Positions 1 through 11,400 of a DNA stretch of 29,133 nt are shown here, piece after piece. How positions within the stretch are numbered: position 1 is the first letter of the stretch; the number at the start of each line of letters is the position of its first letter. The stretch is from Bigelowiella natans CCMP2755 (Eukaryota > Cercozoa > Chlorarachniophyceae). The notes under the pieces are model-generated. The model made no database searches and was not told where the DNA came from. It worked only from the letters and a program-made list of their open reading frames with translations. Location: the NCBI GenBank assembly GCA_000320545.1, contig ADNK01003544.1:1-29133 (forward strand), written 5' to 3'. Position numbers and translations under genes: made by a program.

Positions 1-97
1 CGACCCTCGACCCTCGACCCTCGAACCCTGACCCTGACCCTGACCCTGACCCTGACCCTGACCCTGATCCTGACCCTGACCCTGACCCTGACCTAAT
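1..97. repeat. Degenerate CCCTGA hexamer array (telomere-like)
   Basis: The window opens with three copies of a 7-mer (CGACCCT), then runs as near-perfect CCCTGA units (complement TCAGGG), with one CCTGAT variant near 66. After about 95 it decays into looser units (gacctaatctgaccctt, tttgacccaatcttgacccc) up to about 134. TCAGGG is one base from the common TTAGGG telomere unit, so a degenerate telomeric or subtelomeric tract is possible. A simple satellite is equally possible, since the window edge hides the rest. Confidence 0.8.
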
Positions 98-134
98 CTG
101 ACCCTTACTTTGACCCAATCTTGACCCCAATGGT

Positions 135-801
135 CGATTTTTGCCACCAGCTTTTGCTGCCATGAACTCTCTTGCGATTCTCATGTTGAACGTCACTTTG
201 ACTCTGGTCAAGAACAGTTGCTCAACCGTGCTAGCGTGACTCTGACTTTGAATCAAATTCACACATGGCAGCTCGCATGAACGTGATGTGGGTCATGTTG
301 CGTCTCTAGGGGTGCATGAGTTGTTGTTCACTGCATTGTTTTTGACTCGTTGGTGTCTGTGTGTGACGTTCAATGCACTTGTTTGTTGCGGTCGATGACT
401 GATGTTCGGCCACTTTTGAACGTTTTGGCACTGTTTTGTCTCAATTGCTTGAAGGAGGAAAAACTGCGTGTTGGGTTGTTGAAATGTGCACAATGTTGCT
501 GCATCGATGGAATGCAAGTGATGAACGGCGCTGCTTCTGATCATTCTTGCGCACAATTCATTTGCGCACTGCGGATGCGTCTGCACTCACGCGCTAGAGC
601 AGTGCACACTAGCATTGTGTGACAAAATTGTGATCGACATGCATGCGGGGGAAAAAAGTTGTTGCTTCACCGGATTTCATCATGCATGGTTGCTAGTGCG
701 TCGTGGATCTACTGTCCCTCCATTTGCACAGCAATCATCTTCGTTATCATCAGCAGTTGTGGCAACACGTCCAAATGCGATTCCCAAGAAGACGAGAAGC
801 C
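135..801. other. Spacer downstream of COQ2, no supported gene
   Basis: This is the 3' flank of COQ2. Open frames of up to about 97 codons exist on both strands, but none has a recognisable motif or convincing exon signals. The sequence is rich in gca/tgc and catg words, including catgcatgcgg near 639, which resembles the spacer at 12.5-14 kb. I see nothing else in it. Confidence 0.6.
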
Positions 802-1980
802 CTACAAATGAAGGAAAATCCAAAAAGTTATGAACTCATTGTGAAATTCACTCCTATTTGCAATCCTCTCTTTCTTCTGCGTTCTAAGCAATGCACCTAG
901 CCACTGATTCGAGACGAATTTTCGGTTGCAGCTTTGCGGATTTTCTAGATCAACTGTGCGAAGTTGCCACATTAAATGCATCCTGCAAAAAAAAGTTTAC
1001 TGTTGGCCGATTATCATCGCAGCAACCTTCAAAACGTCATCTTCGACAAGATCCTTGTCGACATTGTCGATGGCATGAGTACTGACCCTGTCCCACACAC
1101 TGCGAACGCATAGTATGGAAGCGCTAGCTGTGCCTGAATCCCAGTTACAGTTAGGCATCCTACCATAAATGCCCCGACTCCCCTGTTTAACAACATATCA
1201 TCATCTTTAAGATATGTTAACTTTTTTCATGTCACACCACCATATCTACCACCACCACCATATCATCATATCTTTGATAATTGTCACTTACGTCAAATAA
1301 GTCTTAGTGTTCTCTCCGAATAAAAGGGCACTTGATTTCACCCCAACTTTTATGTCGTCTTTCTTATCCTGAGTGAAAGACGAGAAGCACGGCGAGAAGA
1401 GAGAGACAGAAAAAAATCCTAGCCTCTCAATAAACAATCTGTAAATTAAATTTGTCATTGATCTTAATTGTTTGGTAGTAGTACCTGATGAGCGTATATC
1501 GTGTCATAAATGAGAGTCCATGCAACTCCAGAGAGATATAGCGGTCCTGATCGATAATCGTAAATCCAAACAAGGAAACACAAGCAACAAGAGATCATAA
1601 TTGCAGAAAGATATATGATTTGTTGACGATAATATATGAAAGCTGCATGTCACCACTAACGTTTACTACTACTACTACTACTACTACTACTATTACAATT
1701 TCTCCTCTTCTTATTTTTCGAACAAAACGTTACTACTACTACTACTACCAGCCGCAGAAAAATCAATTGCCTCTTGTATCGAAGCATATCCAACCCATAC
1801 CCCCCAGTTAAACGCCTTAATAATATTGGTGATGATAATCAAGTAAGTACATAAGTGACGTCATTTTCTCCTTACTTCCTTTCCTCCCCCCCCCCCTCTC
1901 TGCGAGGTTGTGTGTGTACCACGATTGACCACAAAGGCAAAGATGAATGAGTGTAAATCGACGACTTACTACTATTAAAT

Positions 1981-2015
<35 letters not shown>

Positions 2016-3542
2016 GTGTTTGTGTTGTAATAAATAACAACCAGGCCCAAGCACAGCTGAGGCATATAAGTGATCCTTTTCATTAATGGATATACGATGA
2101 CAATAGGCATTGAGGCTGACAAGATCAAAGAAGGGAGGGGGTGTGTTTAGTCAAACGCATACTAAGAAGACATTGCAGGGTGAATAGTGATAAGGAAAAA
2201 TATGAAAGTTGGAGGATAGGAAGATGGTGATTGTATACTACATGGTCATATCGTGTGTATGGTAGTAATGCATGTGACGATAGTCGCACCCACCAAAGGC
2301 TACGATCTTCGTGAAATCATTTAGATGGTATAACACCCCAAGCCCACATGCAAGTTGAAATCCAAGAAATCCCAATGCCTAATAAATGAGGAAGGGAGAT
2401 TTTTATTATCATCATTCCAGAAGGAGGGGGAATGGATTTTTGTTGATGGATCATGAAAGGATTCTTCTGCTGCAACCACCTGCGGTACAGAAATACCATC
2501 TTTCACCACTAGCGGACGATTCCGTGTCCTCTCCACCTAATATTCAAAAAGACGACAACCAAAAATTGATAATGATGATGATGATGATACGACGATAATG
2601 TGCTATAATGTTCATCTAGTAACTGATCTATCTTCCATTTGTATCCTCTCTTTAACATCCTTATCTAGAGCAGCTGCAGTATATAAAAGTTTATATTATA
2701 CTACTACTGTGGAAAATAGCAGCACCTTCCCATCAATATCTCTATCCCATAGATCATTGATTGTACATCCTGCTCCTCTCATAACAACGGATCCGACCAA
2801 AAACAACCCAAGTAGCTGAAGAAATGAAAAACAATTAGCAAAAATCAGGAGTACACATCCAAGTTGATTAGTAGATGCAATTATCAAACAACCTTTAGGT
2901 TCGGAAGATGCTGCGGCTGTGTTGCTAAAGCAGTACCCCACCAACAAGGAAGCATCAATAGCCAACTACCAATTGGCTTGTGTGCACGTGCCAGCTGAGA
3001 AATTATATCGAATTTAAATGTGTTGTCTCCTCGTCCATTCAACAAAAAATTATACATATTTCATCATCCCATTTGATCATCTAATACGATTATTTGTGTA
3101 ACTTCCAACCTGCACAAAAAGTGAAGCACGACGTGGCAAACATTTACTCCAATCAGAATCATTACTATTCCAATTATCAAACGGCTGCTGGTTTTGTTTC
3201 TCCGACTGTGGTGGTGATACATGAATCAATCACTTACGAGAATTACATATTTGTAGAAGAGTGAAAAATTACTTTGTTCGAATATAAGCGCAAATGCCGT
3301 CTTCTTCCAACGGCCAGAAACGTACAGTGACTTGATACAGAGCTGTAATGTGGAGGAAGCGATGATAAAAAGTTATCACCTATACCTCTTTGCTTACTTA
3401 ATGTCGTAAACTTGCAGTTTTTAAGCGAGTTTCGTGCAAGCTTCTTTGATTTTGACCATTGACACAAAATACCAGCCCTATTCTTCATTGTTCTCTTTAT
3501 TCCTGTAGAGCGCACACCAAGCTGGAGTGCCACCGTTAGCAT
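802..3542 (-). CDS. COQ2: 4-hydroxybenzoate polyprenyltransferase, mitochondrial (COQ2)
   Basis: This is a UbiA-family prenyltransferase of the mitochondrial inner membrane. It attaches the polyprenyl tail to 4-hydroxybenzoate in ubiquinone synthesis. I rebuilt 12 exons whose phases all join (418 residues): 3542-3273, 3205-3110, 2994-2893, 2815-2726, 2536-2480, 2378-2294, 2115-2042, 1815-1749, 1546-1485, 1368-1292, 1182-1087, 982-802. Family signatures in order are [20 protein letters not shown] (exon 3), [17 protein letters not shown] (first Asp-rich motif, about residues 171-184), [38 protein letters not shown] (second Asp-rich motif, about 294-306), and the C-terminal [20 protein letters not shown]. 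Both Mg-diphosphate motifs are intact. The first about 90 residues are Arg/Lys/Ser-rich and acid-poor, as expected of a presequence. The start ATG and the exon 1 donor (GTAATT) are the least certain parts, and the tail after NQWLGALL is not conserved. Confidence 0.95.
1485..1748 (-). repeat. (TAC/GTA)n microsatellites within COQ2 intron 8
   Basis: The intron between COQ2 exons 8 and 9 lies at 1547-1748. It holds a (TAC)n run at 1664-1690 and a second at 1731-1748. On the gene strand the second run is (GTA)n beginning exactly at the intron's first base, so the GT donor is the first unit of the repeat. The donor of the next exon (1484 downward) also reads GTACTACTACC. Confidence 0.85.
1985..2012. 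repeat. (AT)n microsatellite in COQ2 intron 7
   Basis: An uninterrupted AT dinucleotide run sits in the intron between the YPLMKR exon (2115-2042) and the FNWG exon (1815-1749). It has no coding role. Confidence 0.9.
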
Positions 3543-3769
3543 CAGAGCTGGAGTCGTCGAGAAACCAGTAGTGGGTTATTTATTACAGGCTATCACTCCA
3601 GCAATAGCCTGCGCGAACCTCAAGATTCACTGCAGTTTTCGCAAAACCGTTGGCTGGCAAGTATGTATGATAACTAGAACGGCGATGGTGAAGACGGGGG
3701 AGGGCTGGTCTACTGATGGTGAGCCGATCAGACTCGTCTATCCGCAGCAGGCAAGGACGACTTCTCGTT

Positions 3770-3811
3770 GATTGTTGATTGTTGTTGTTGATTGTTGATT
3801 GTTGATTGTTG

Positions 3812-3845
<34 letters not shown>
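3770..3845. repeat. Compound (TTG)n / (GATTGTT)n microsatellite
   Basis: Units of gattgtt alternate with pure ttg runs, ending in about ten consecutive ttg. The tract lies about 230 bp upstream of the COQ2 start. Confidence 0.9.
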
Positions 3846-3846
<1 letters not shown>

Positions 3847-4210
3847 ATTTTTGTACATAATAGTAGTACATGTAGTAGTTGTTTCTAGGAGTTTATTAGT
3901 GTTAACACATCAAGGCTACGACGGATAGCTGGGAAGTCAAGCATGCGACTGGAATAACTAGCTAACTTCAGAATAATTAATGAGCTTATTAAATTAAATA
4001 TAGAAATTCTGCATGTTTTCCCATGTCGCAAGTAATAAAACACACCCCTTTTCAAAATCAGAGAAGACTTACGACTCACATAATCCCACTCTCACAGCGA
4101 GCTGCCCCCGGCAACGCACCGCCTTTTTTCAGGAGGTCCTCAATGTTTCTTCGCTATTATTTAGGATAACGATATGAGAAGGGATTTTTGTTATGATTCG
4201 AAAAAAAATA

Positions 4211-4354
4211 GTGAATAATAGTGCCGAAATACTCAAACAAAACTCACACATCTTGTATTCGTGCTCCGATTAGGTGCTTCAACAGTAAATAATAGTGCCG
4301 AAATACTCAAACAAAACTCACACATCTTGCATTCGTACTCCCACTAGGTGCTTC
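4211..4354. repeat. Tandem duplication, two 70-bp copies with a 74-bp period
   Basis: Copy 1 is 4211-4280 and copy 2 is 4285-4354, separated by aaca/g-type linker bases. By eye the copies differ at about five positions (for example ttgtattcgtgctcc against ttgcattcgtactcc). It is non-coding and fairly recent. Confidence 0.9.
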
Positions 4355-4639
4355 GTGTTACAGCAATGAAGGGGGGGCTTTCATTGGTTTGCAAGATACA
4401 CCTTAGAATTTTGACAAACCTATTTTGACAAACCTATACGAGTAAAGAATCTTTGAGAATGCACTTTGTCTGAAATTTCTCATTTTACAGCTGCTGCGTA
4501 ACCGACGCCGTCGCAATGGATTATTCGTGAATAATAGAGTTCCGAAGTGTGGTGGTTGTGGTGGTGAAGGTCACCAGCTTAGATGGCTGCTTCTGCTCGC
4601 AGGTGACCATCTTATTCCCACCTTACATGCAGCTGCTGC

Positions 4640-4735
4640 GGCCACTCTCTCTCTCTCTCCCCCCCCCCCCCCCCCCTCCCTCTTTCGCACATACACACAC
4701 AAACACACACAAACGCAAACACAACACATGCCAAA
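4640..4735. repeat. (CT)n, poly-C and CA-rich composite simple repeat
   Basis: About seven CT units run into a poly-C tract of about 18 (interrupted by t), followed by acacac-rich sequence. The two-strand open frames here (Pro/Ser or Gly/Arg strings) are translations of the repeat, not genes. Confidence 0.85.
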
Positions 4736-5282
4736 CACATTGACAAGCAAGCAGTAGACATAAAAATGATGATGCTGATACATTATTGGGGGTGGAAGTC
4801 AGGTATATCCTGCTTGACACACTACAACATACGCATGTGCATGTCTCCACTGTCACTCTAGATTCCTTTTAACTTTTTTTGAACAAATCTCTGCTTCTTT
4901 CTTTCTTTCTTTCTTTGAAAATGTGGCAGTTTTAGCTTCTGGGATGATATATATTCTCTTCGTCGATCATCAAGAGTAATATACCTCTCACTTTCTCTCA
5001 TCATCGATTATTATCTTTATCAAAAAGCATACAGAGGAGTCATTCTTGGACTTTTCCTGTACAATAATTGAAAATATCAAAACACTTCCGACGAAAAAAA
5101 ATCATCTTGATGTGTATTCTATGATCGGAGAGCAAATTAACATTTGCTAGGGAAAAACATAGTAGTAGCTTGTGGCCTTTTCAATCAACAAACTTCTGCG
5201 TTTTACTTTGTTGCTTAAGTACTACTATCATTATTATTTTTAGACAGCGATGTAACAGCTTACTTTTGACCTCTAATCGAAT

Positions 5283-5412
5283 ATGTTTACGTTCAGAACG
5301 CGTAGTTGGCTATTATCAGAGTCCATCGCTCCAGCACCATCATTACTACTGCGTGTAAAAGCACCTCTGATATCTTTCTCTTCAAAGAATATTAGATGGA
5401 GAAGCACACGGT

Positions 5413-5449
<37 letters not shown>

Positions 5450-6975
5450 CAGTAGCAGTTATTATAGTAAGTGGTGTATGCACGATGCATGGGCGACGAC
5501 GACAACAATTTACATCACGATCTTTTCGGCAATTTTGTGCAGCAACTTAATACAAAATAAAATGACTGAACATGCAGCAGGAAGCACTCATAATGTTTAT
5601 ATTTATCTGGTCCTCTCCCTCCTTTTAAATACGAATTGCAGCAAACAAGTTGTTCCGGATATTATGAGTGCTTCTTCAGATTTGTTTGTTGATAGCAGTC
5701 TTCATGGCAAACGAAAGACAAACAATAGCTATACTATTAGAAGAAATCAAATACTGCCGTTACAGCAAGAGCAGCAGCAGCAGCAACAACAGCAACAAGA
5801 TATCGATAAAGAGAAGAAGCAGCTTACATCAGCAGCTGCAGCAGCATATTATGTTACCAAGGGTCTTGACAAAGCAGCAGCAGCAGCAGCAGAAGCAGAC
5901 CATGCTCTCTCTCTACCTGATGCTTCTATCATCGCCCCCCCTTCAGGGCCTGATGATGATCATGATGATGATGATGATTCGGCGACAAAGTTTACATTGA
6001 AACTCAAGTATTAATTATCATTTAATCCAAATTAAAAGACGTTCTATGAGAGATGTCACAAAATGCACAATTCGATATATTACAATACAAATACGCACAT
6101 ATTCTTATATAAACTCTACCATAGCATAGATTCATCTATCCATTTTGTAGTAGCCAAACTTTTCACCCCCCATTTCCACGTTCTTTAAGAGGGGGGCAGG
6201 GGGGGTTAACTGAGATGGCCTTGAAGTATTTTACCACAAAAACCTCGAGGAGTTCATTTTTCTTGCTGGTGTGTGTTGTTATTATACGTTGAATACAGCG
6301 GCAAACGGTATCAGTTCACGGTAGGGTCTCTCATTAGGGCAGTTGGCCGTAGAGGATGGCAGCAAATCCAGAGAAGCATAGATGCTATAGCTGCTGTGAA
6401 TCATAATCGAGTAACAGCGGAACGACAAGGGAAGATGGTGCAAGATATGATGGACCTATCAACCAGTGGAAAAAACAATCAACGTGCTAAAGTCTTATTA
6501 TTTCATGCTGCATTTATAAGGTACTACCAGTAGCAGCAGCAGTAGTAGTACGGTGCCAGCATAATTCTTATCGTCACTTCATCATCATCATCGTCACCAT
6601 AATCCTCAGGTCTTTGTCTCATCATCATAACCACTCAAGTATAGGTGGTGGTGGTTATAGTAGTGGTAATGGTTTAAATGCTACTGCTGCTGCTGCTTTG
6701 CTGCTGGCTTCGTCTTCGTTGTCGCAGCTATCGACGTCGCAAATTGATAATGATTCCTCTTCGTTGGCAAATGATGAGTACTTTCAGAATTATGACTTTC
6801 GTCATCCTAATGATAATGACAACGAGGCTTCTCTGGCCTTGGATGGTAAGGGCAGTAGCAGCAGCAGCAGCAGCAGCAGCCACCCCATCATCGATTTAGT
6901 ACCTGTGAAAGATAATACCAACATAAGAAGGAGAATGAGGAAGAGGAGGAGGAGGAGGAGGAGGCGCAGTATTGG

Positions 6976-7011
<36 letters not shown>

Positions 7012-8396
7012 CGATAACCTAGGCGTGAATGCTGCCTCGATGATGATGAGACTTGGAGAAGAAGAAGGGTTAGACCCATCATCCAGAACAACCAAAGCGA
7101 AGGAAGAGGAAGAGGAGACGACGATGAAGAAAAAAGGTGAAAAGAATGAAATTATAACGTGTGAACAGAAGAAAGGAAGCATAGCAGATCAGACCTCTCT
7201 CACATCAACCAAAGCAGCTTATAATGTTGTATCCTCATCATCATCATCATCATCATTATCATCATCCTCATCATCCACTGCTCCTGCGGATACTACTACT
7301 ACAACAACAACAACAACTACTACTACTACTACTCATCTATACGGTGATGATCACGAAGGTGACGATGACGATAAGGAAAACTACTACAACAATCTACAGA
7401 ATGAGAATGGAAGAGAGCAACGCTATCAGTACTACTTAAGTAGCAGCTTAGATGAAACCATTGCAAATTTGCTGCTATTAAACGACGACGATGAATCTGA
7501 ATATGTGCAACCTGAGAAGGAAGGAGATGAGATAGAGAATCCTACCTCCTCCTCCTACTCTACTGATACGATAACTACTACGGCAGCAGTCATCGATGGA
7601 AAGAAGGGGAAGAGTTCTTATTTTCCCTTTCCTACGACTAAAAAATATCATTATATTTACAGTGGTAACAGTGAGTTTGAACAGTCGTCATTTGATAATA
7701 AAGTGAAGCTAGTAAACGGTGAAAACCACAGAGAATGGAATATTGCAGCAGCAACACGAGAAAGAGATGTAGGAAGAAGAAGAAGAAGAAGAAGAAGAAG
7801 AAGAAGAGCACAAGGAAACATCGGAGGCCTAAGCGTTCTAGAACAGCAGCAGCAGCAGCAGCAGAAGAAGAAGAGGGTAGCAGCAGCTCCTACAGAGACC
7901 ACTGCTTTCTCTGATTTGAATGATGATGATGCTTCTACAGATACCACTGCTTTCTTTGATATGAATGATGATGATGGTGACGATGATAGTTGGGATCAAC
8001 ACTATCAAGGTGGCCAACCAGTGAGAACAACAAAAAGGATGATGATAAAGCTTGAGAAAAAAACCTCTTCTTCCAATGATGTTTCGAATAAACAACTCTT
8101 CTACACTGCATCATCTTCTGCATTCGTTCATGCTGCTTCTCCTCAAACAACGGCTGGCGACGATGATGTTCTTGATGAAAACAGCAATGACGATAGTAGT
8201 GGTAGCAGCAGTAGCATAACCAAAAGGAGGAAGGAGGATGATGGTGTATACAAAGACGATGATGCAGCAGAAATGGTTGTGGAGGAGCTTCTTGGATTTG
8301 CTAGTCCATTGATAGAAAGATCGACATCACCAGCTTCACCACTACCACCTAATAATAATAATAATGATTCACCGATTTCTCCATCTTCTTCTGCAG

Positions 8397-8428
<32 letters not shown>

Positions 8429-11400
8429 GCGGTAGATACAGAGAGTAATGGTGATAAAATAGAGAAAATGCAGCAACAAGAGAATAATAAAAGGGGTAGG
8501 AGGGAAACAACTGGTACAAGAAAGATAGTGGAGAAAAGACGTAATAAAGGAAAGAAAAAGAAAAATATGATGATTAACAAGTCTGAGAAAGACGACAGCG
8601 ATGATGATGATGTCGAAGAGAAATATTTTCATAGAGGTGACGTAGTAGTTTCTCCTGCTTCTAGTGTACCTCCCCCCCCCCCCAATAGTAGTGCTAGTGT
8701 ATACCATCTTAATGAGAAGGTTACCGCTGAATTATTGTTGGGTTTTGCTACTAGCCATGCCGCAGCAGAAGTGGAAGAAAATAATAATCATAATGATGAT
8801 GATCATCGTCATAGTTTCTTCGGTGAGAACGACAACATAGCTGATGAATTACTTGGATTCACTGCTGCGACTGTGGCGACAGCAGCAAAGAGAGAAAATA
8901 GTACTGATGCCTCGTTGGCTTGTAGTGGGAACACGACTACCACCACAACTACGATTACTTCTGCTGCTACTTCTGATGACGACATGAGCATTCCTTCGTA
9001 CACTACCACCACAACTACGATTACTTCTGCTGCTATTTCTGATGACGACATGAGCATTCCTTCGTACACTCTTTACGTTGCAGCTGCATTAGATGAGATC
9101 ATAAAAGATCTTACCCAGGAAGAGGAGGAGCAGCAGCGGGTAGACGATCAAATTATCAATGAGGAGGAGGAGGAGGAGGAGGAAGAGGAGGATTGCGGAG
9201 AAAACAACAACAACAACAACAGTCATCATGGGGGCGGCTGCTCTTCTTCAACGTCAAAAAACAATCACGATGATGAGAATAGTTCTGTAGTAGTAACACC
9301 GTCACCGAAAATGGACACTAGGAGGTCTGATGAGTCTGCTACGAAGCCATCGTCATCATTATCATCATCCCAACCACCAAGACATCATTTCAAAGAAGAA
9401 TATGCTACAGCCACGGGAATCATCACGAAAGAAGATGGAGGGAAGGAGGAGGAGAAGAAGACGATGAAGAAAAAGAACATATCTCCACCGGCAATAAAAG
9501 ATGAGAAGGGGAAAGGAGTCAAGACAACAATTTTATCATCATCCACAACAGATAACGTAGAACAAAACCCAGATGATGATAAGGATCATGGTGATTATCC
9601 TTACCATATTCATCATCCTGGTCAGAGTAGCAGCAGTAGCAGCAGAAGCAGCAGCCTTGCAGCAGTAGATGACGATAGTGATGCTGCTGATGATGTAGAT
9701 TCATCCATGGCACCATCCTCCTCATCATCCTACTCATTATTATCCTCCTCTTTAAAAGTAAAAGATAAAGAAGAAGAAGGACTCGAACAACAAGGAAAAG
9801 TGAAAAGATCACTGCTTGAAATGAGTATGGAAGATAATAAACAATACATTGCAGATGGCCGACATCGAGACGAGAATAATATGGAGGAGCAAGAGGAGGA
9901 GGAGGAGGAGGAGGAGGAACAGGGGGGGCAAGAAGAGCATGAGCAAGAAGACGGAGTAGCTGTAGTAGTAGCAGAAAATACAACCATGGCTACTTCTTCT
10001 TCTTCTACTACTACAACTACTACCACATCATCCGCTAATGATACTGCTGCTGCTACTGCTGCTGTGATAAAGGTGGATAATGCTTACGAAAATGATCAAA
10101 ATGTAGTTAAGGACGCACGAGCAGCTACCAAAGAAGTAGAAGAGCACATTTCCACCACCACCGCCACCGCCGAAGCAGCAGCAGCAGCAGCAGAGCAAAA
10201 AGAAGGAGTAGTAAATCAAGATCAGAAGGAAAAATACGGCTATGATGGGGTGCAGCACTTCGTTTTCTCTGATGGAGAAGACGATATTACTATCGAAGAA
10301 GAAGAGGAAAATAAAAAACAAGGAGAGGAAGGGTGGGCACATGAATCGATAACAACAACGACGGCAATGAAAGCTGATCTGAGAGAAGATTCTTCTCCAT
10401 ATGATTATATTGACAATGTAGAAGCAGGTAGAGATGTTGATCGAGAGAAGAGTTGTTACAATAGTCTTAAACAATCCAACGATGGTGGTCAAGATGACGA
10501 TGACGAAAGAGATACCTCCTATGCAGCAGCAGCAGCAGCTACTTCTTGTGACGCTGCTAATGAGCATGATGAAGAATACCCATTCGCAGAAACAGGAGAA
10601 CTGTTGAAGAATGGGGACTTGATGGATCTAAAACCTCTTTTGAGCTCTATAGATGATGATGATGATGATGATGATGATAAGGATAATAAAGACGGTATGA
10701 ATAATAAGAAGGATAATACCTTCTCTTCCTCCTCCTCCGCAGCAGATACAAGAGTGCAATATCACAATGATCGAGAGATGGAAAGGCAATTAAAGAGGCA
10801 ACGACGGTAAATATTAAGACTAAATTTTAATGAATGATCAGAACAGAATTGATTATGTATAATTGAGTCACTCGTTGATGCATTGATAATTACTGTTTGT
10901 CGTCATCGTTGTCGTCGTTATCGTCATGTAACCAAACAGCAGACTTAAGATGGAGCGTCAGTGGGAATGGATTCAATATCGTGAAATACTGAAGCAGCAA
11001 AAACTACGAGGAGAAGCAAGTGATAAATTTGACCTCAACAGTACTGCCTCAGAGCAAAGAAATGAAGACGGTGTTGATGATGATGATCTCCATGATTATC
11101 TTCTTCTCAAAGGAGGATACGAAGAATATGAGAAACAGTGGGAAAGGAAAGAAAAGGAGTTAAAAGAAGAAATGAAACGACAATCAGAATTAATAATGGG
11201 ACACACTCATGATCATGATCATAATCTTCATCGTCATGATCATCATGAGAATCATCACCAAGATCCATTGCTGGATCATTCTTCACATGAGTCTACTTCA
11301 TCACAGCAGCAGGAGGAGGAGGAGGAGGAACAGAAAAGTGGTATTGAAAAAGATGATGACGACGACAACAGAGAAAGAGTTAGCAAGCTCATATTGAATC

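Larger units (their letters stand above)
3543..5282. other. 1.7 kb divergent spacer between COQ2 and the giant-protein gene
   Basis: Both flanking genes are transcribed outward, so their promoters should lie here. The spacer holds a compound TTG/TTGATTG microsatellite (3770-3845), a 74-bp-period tandem duplication (4211-4354), a 14-bp double repeat (ttttgacaaaccta, about 4410-4437), a (CT)n, poly-C and CA-rich composite (about 4647-4735) and a (CTTT)n run (about 4896-4916). The short open frames here are repeat-driven. I found no convincing TATA box or other defined promoter element. Confidence 0.6.

Noticed and set aside
997-1100. Apparent 2-nt frameshift at a GTGTGTG run near the COQ2 C-terminus
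   Set aside because: An intron at 983-1086 (donor GTCAGT, acceptor TTTTGCAG) joins CGTG to [11 protein letters not shown] in phase and restores the family C-terminus, so the gene is intact.
4569-4608. GGTCACC...GGTGACC inverted repeat as a regulatory hairpin or hormone-type site
   Set aside because: Only a 7-bp stem with a 26-base loop, expected by chance, and no context to support a site.
4549-4856. Overlapping short open frames on both strands around the (CT)n, poly-C and CA tract
   Set aside because: Their content is repeat translation only.
9519-9983. 154-codon minus-strand open frame opposite the giant gene, and similar ones (6802-7182, 8143-8580, 10028-10567)
   Set aside because: They are reverse readings of triplet repeats (polyLeu, polyCys, polyVal) with no motif. 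The plus frame is longer and continuous across splice junctions.
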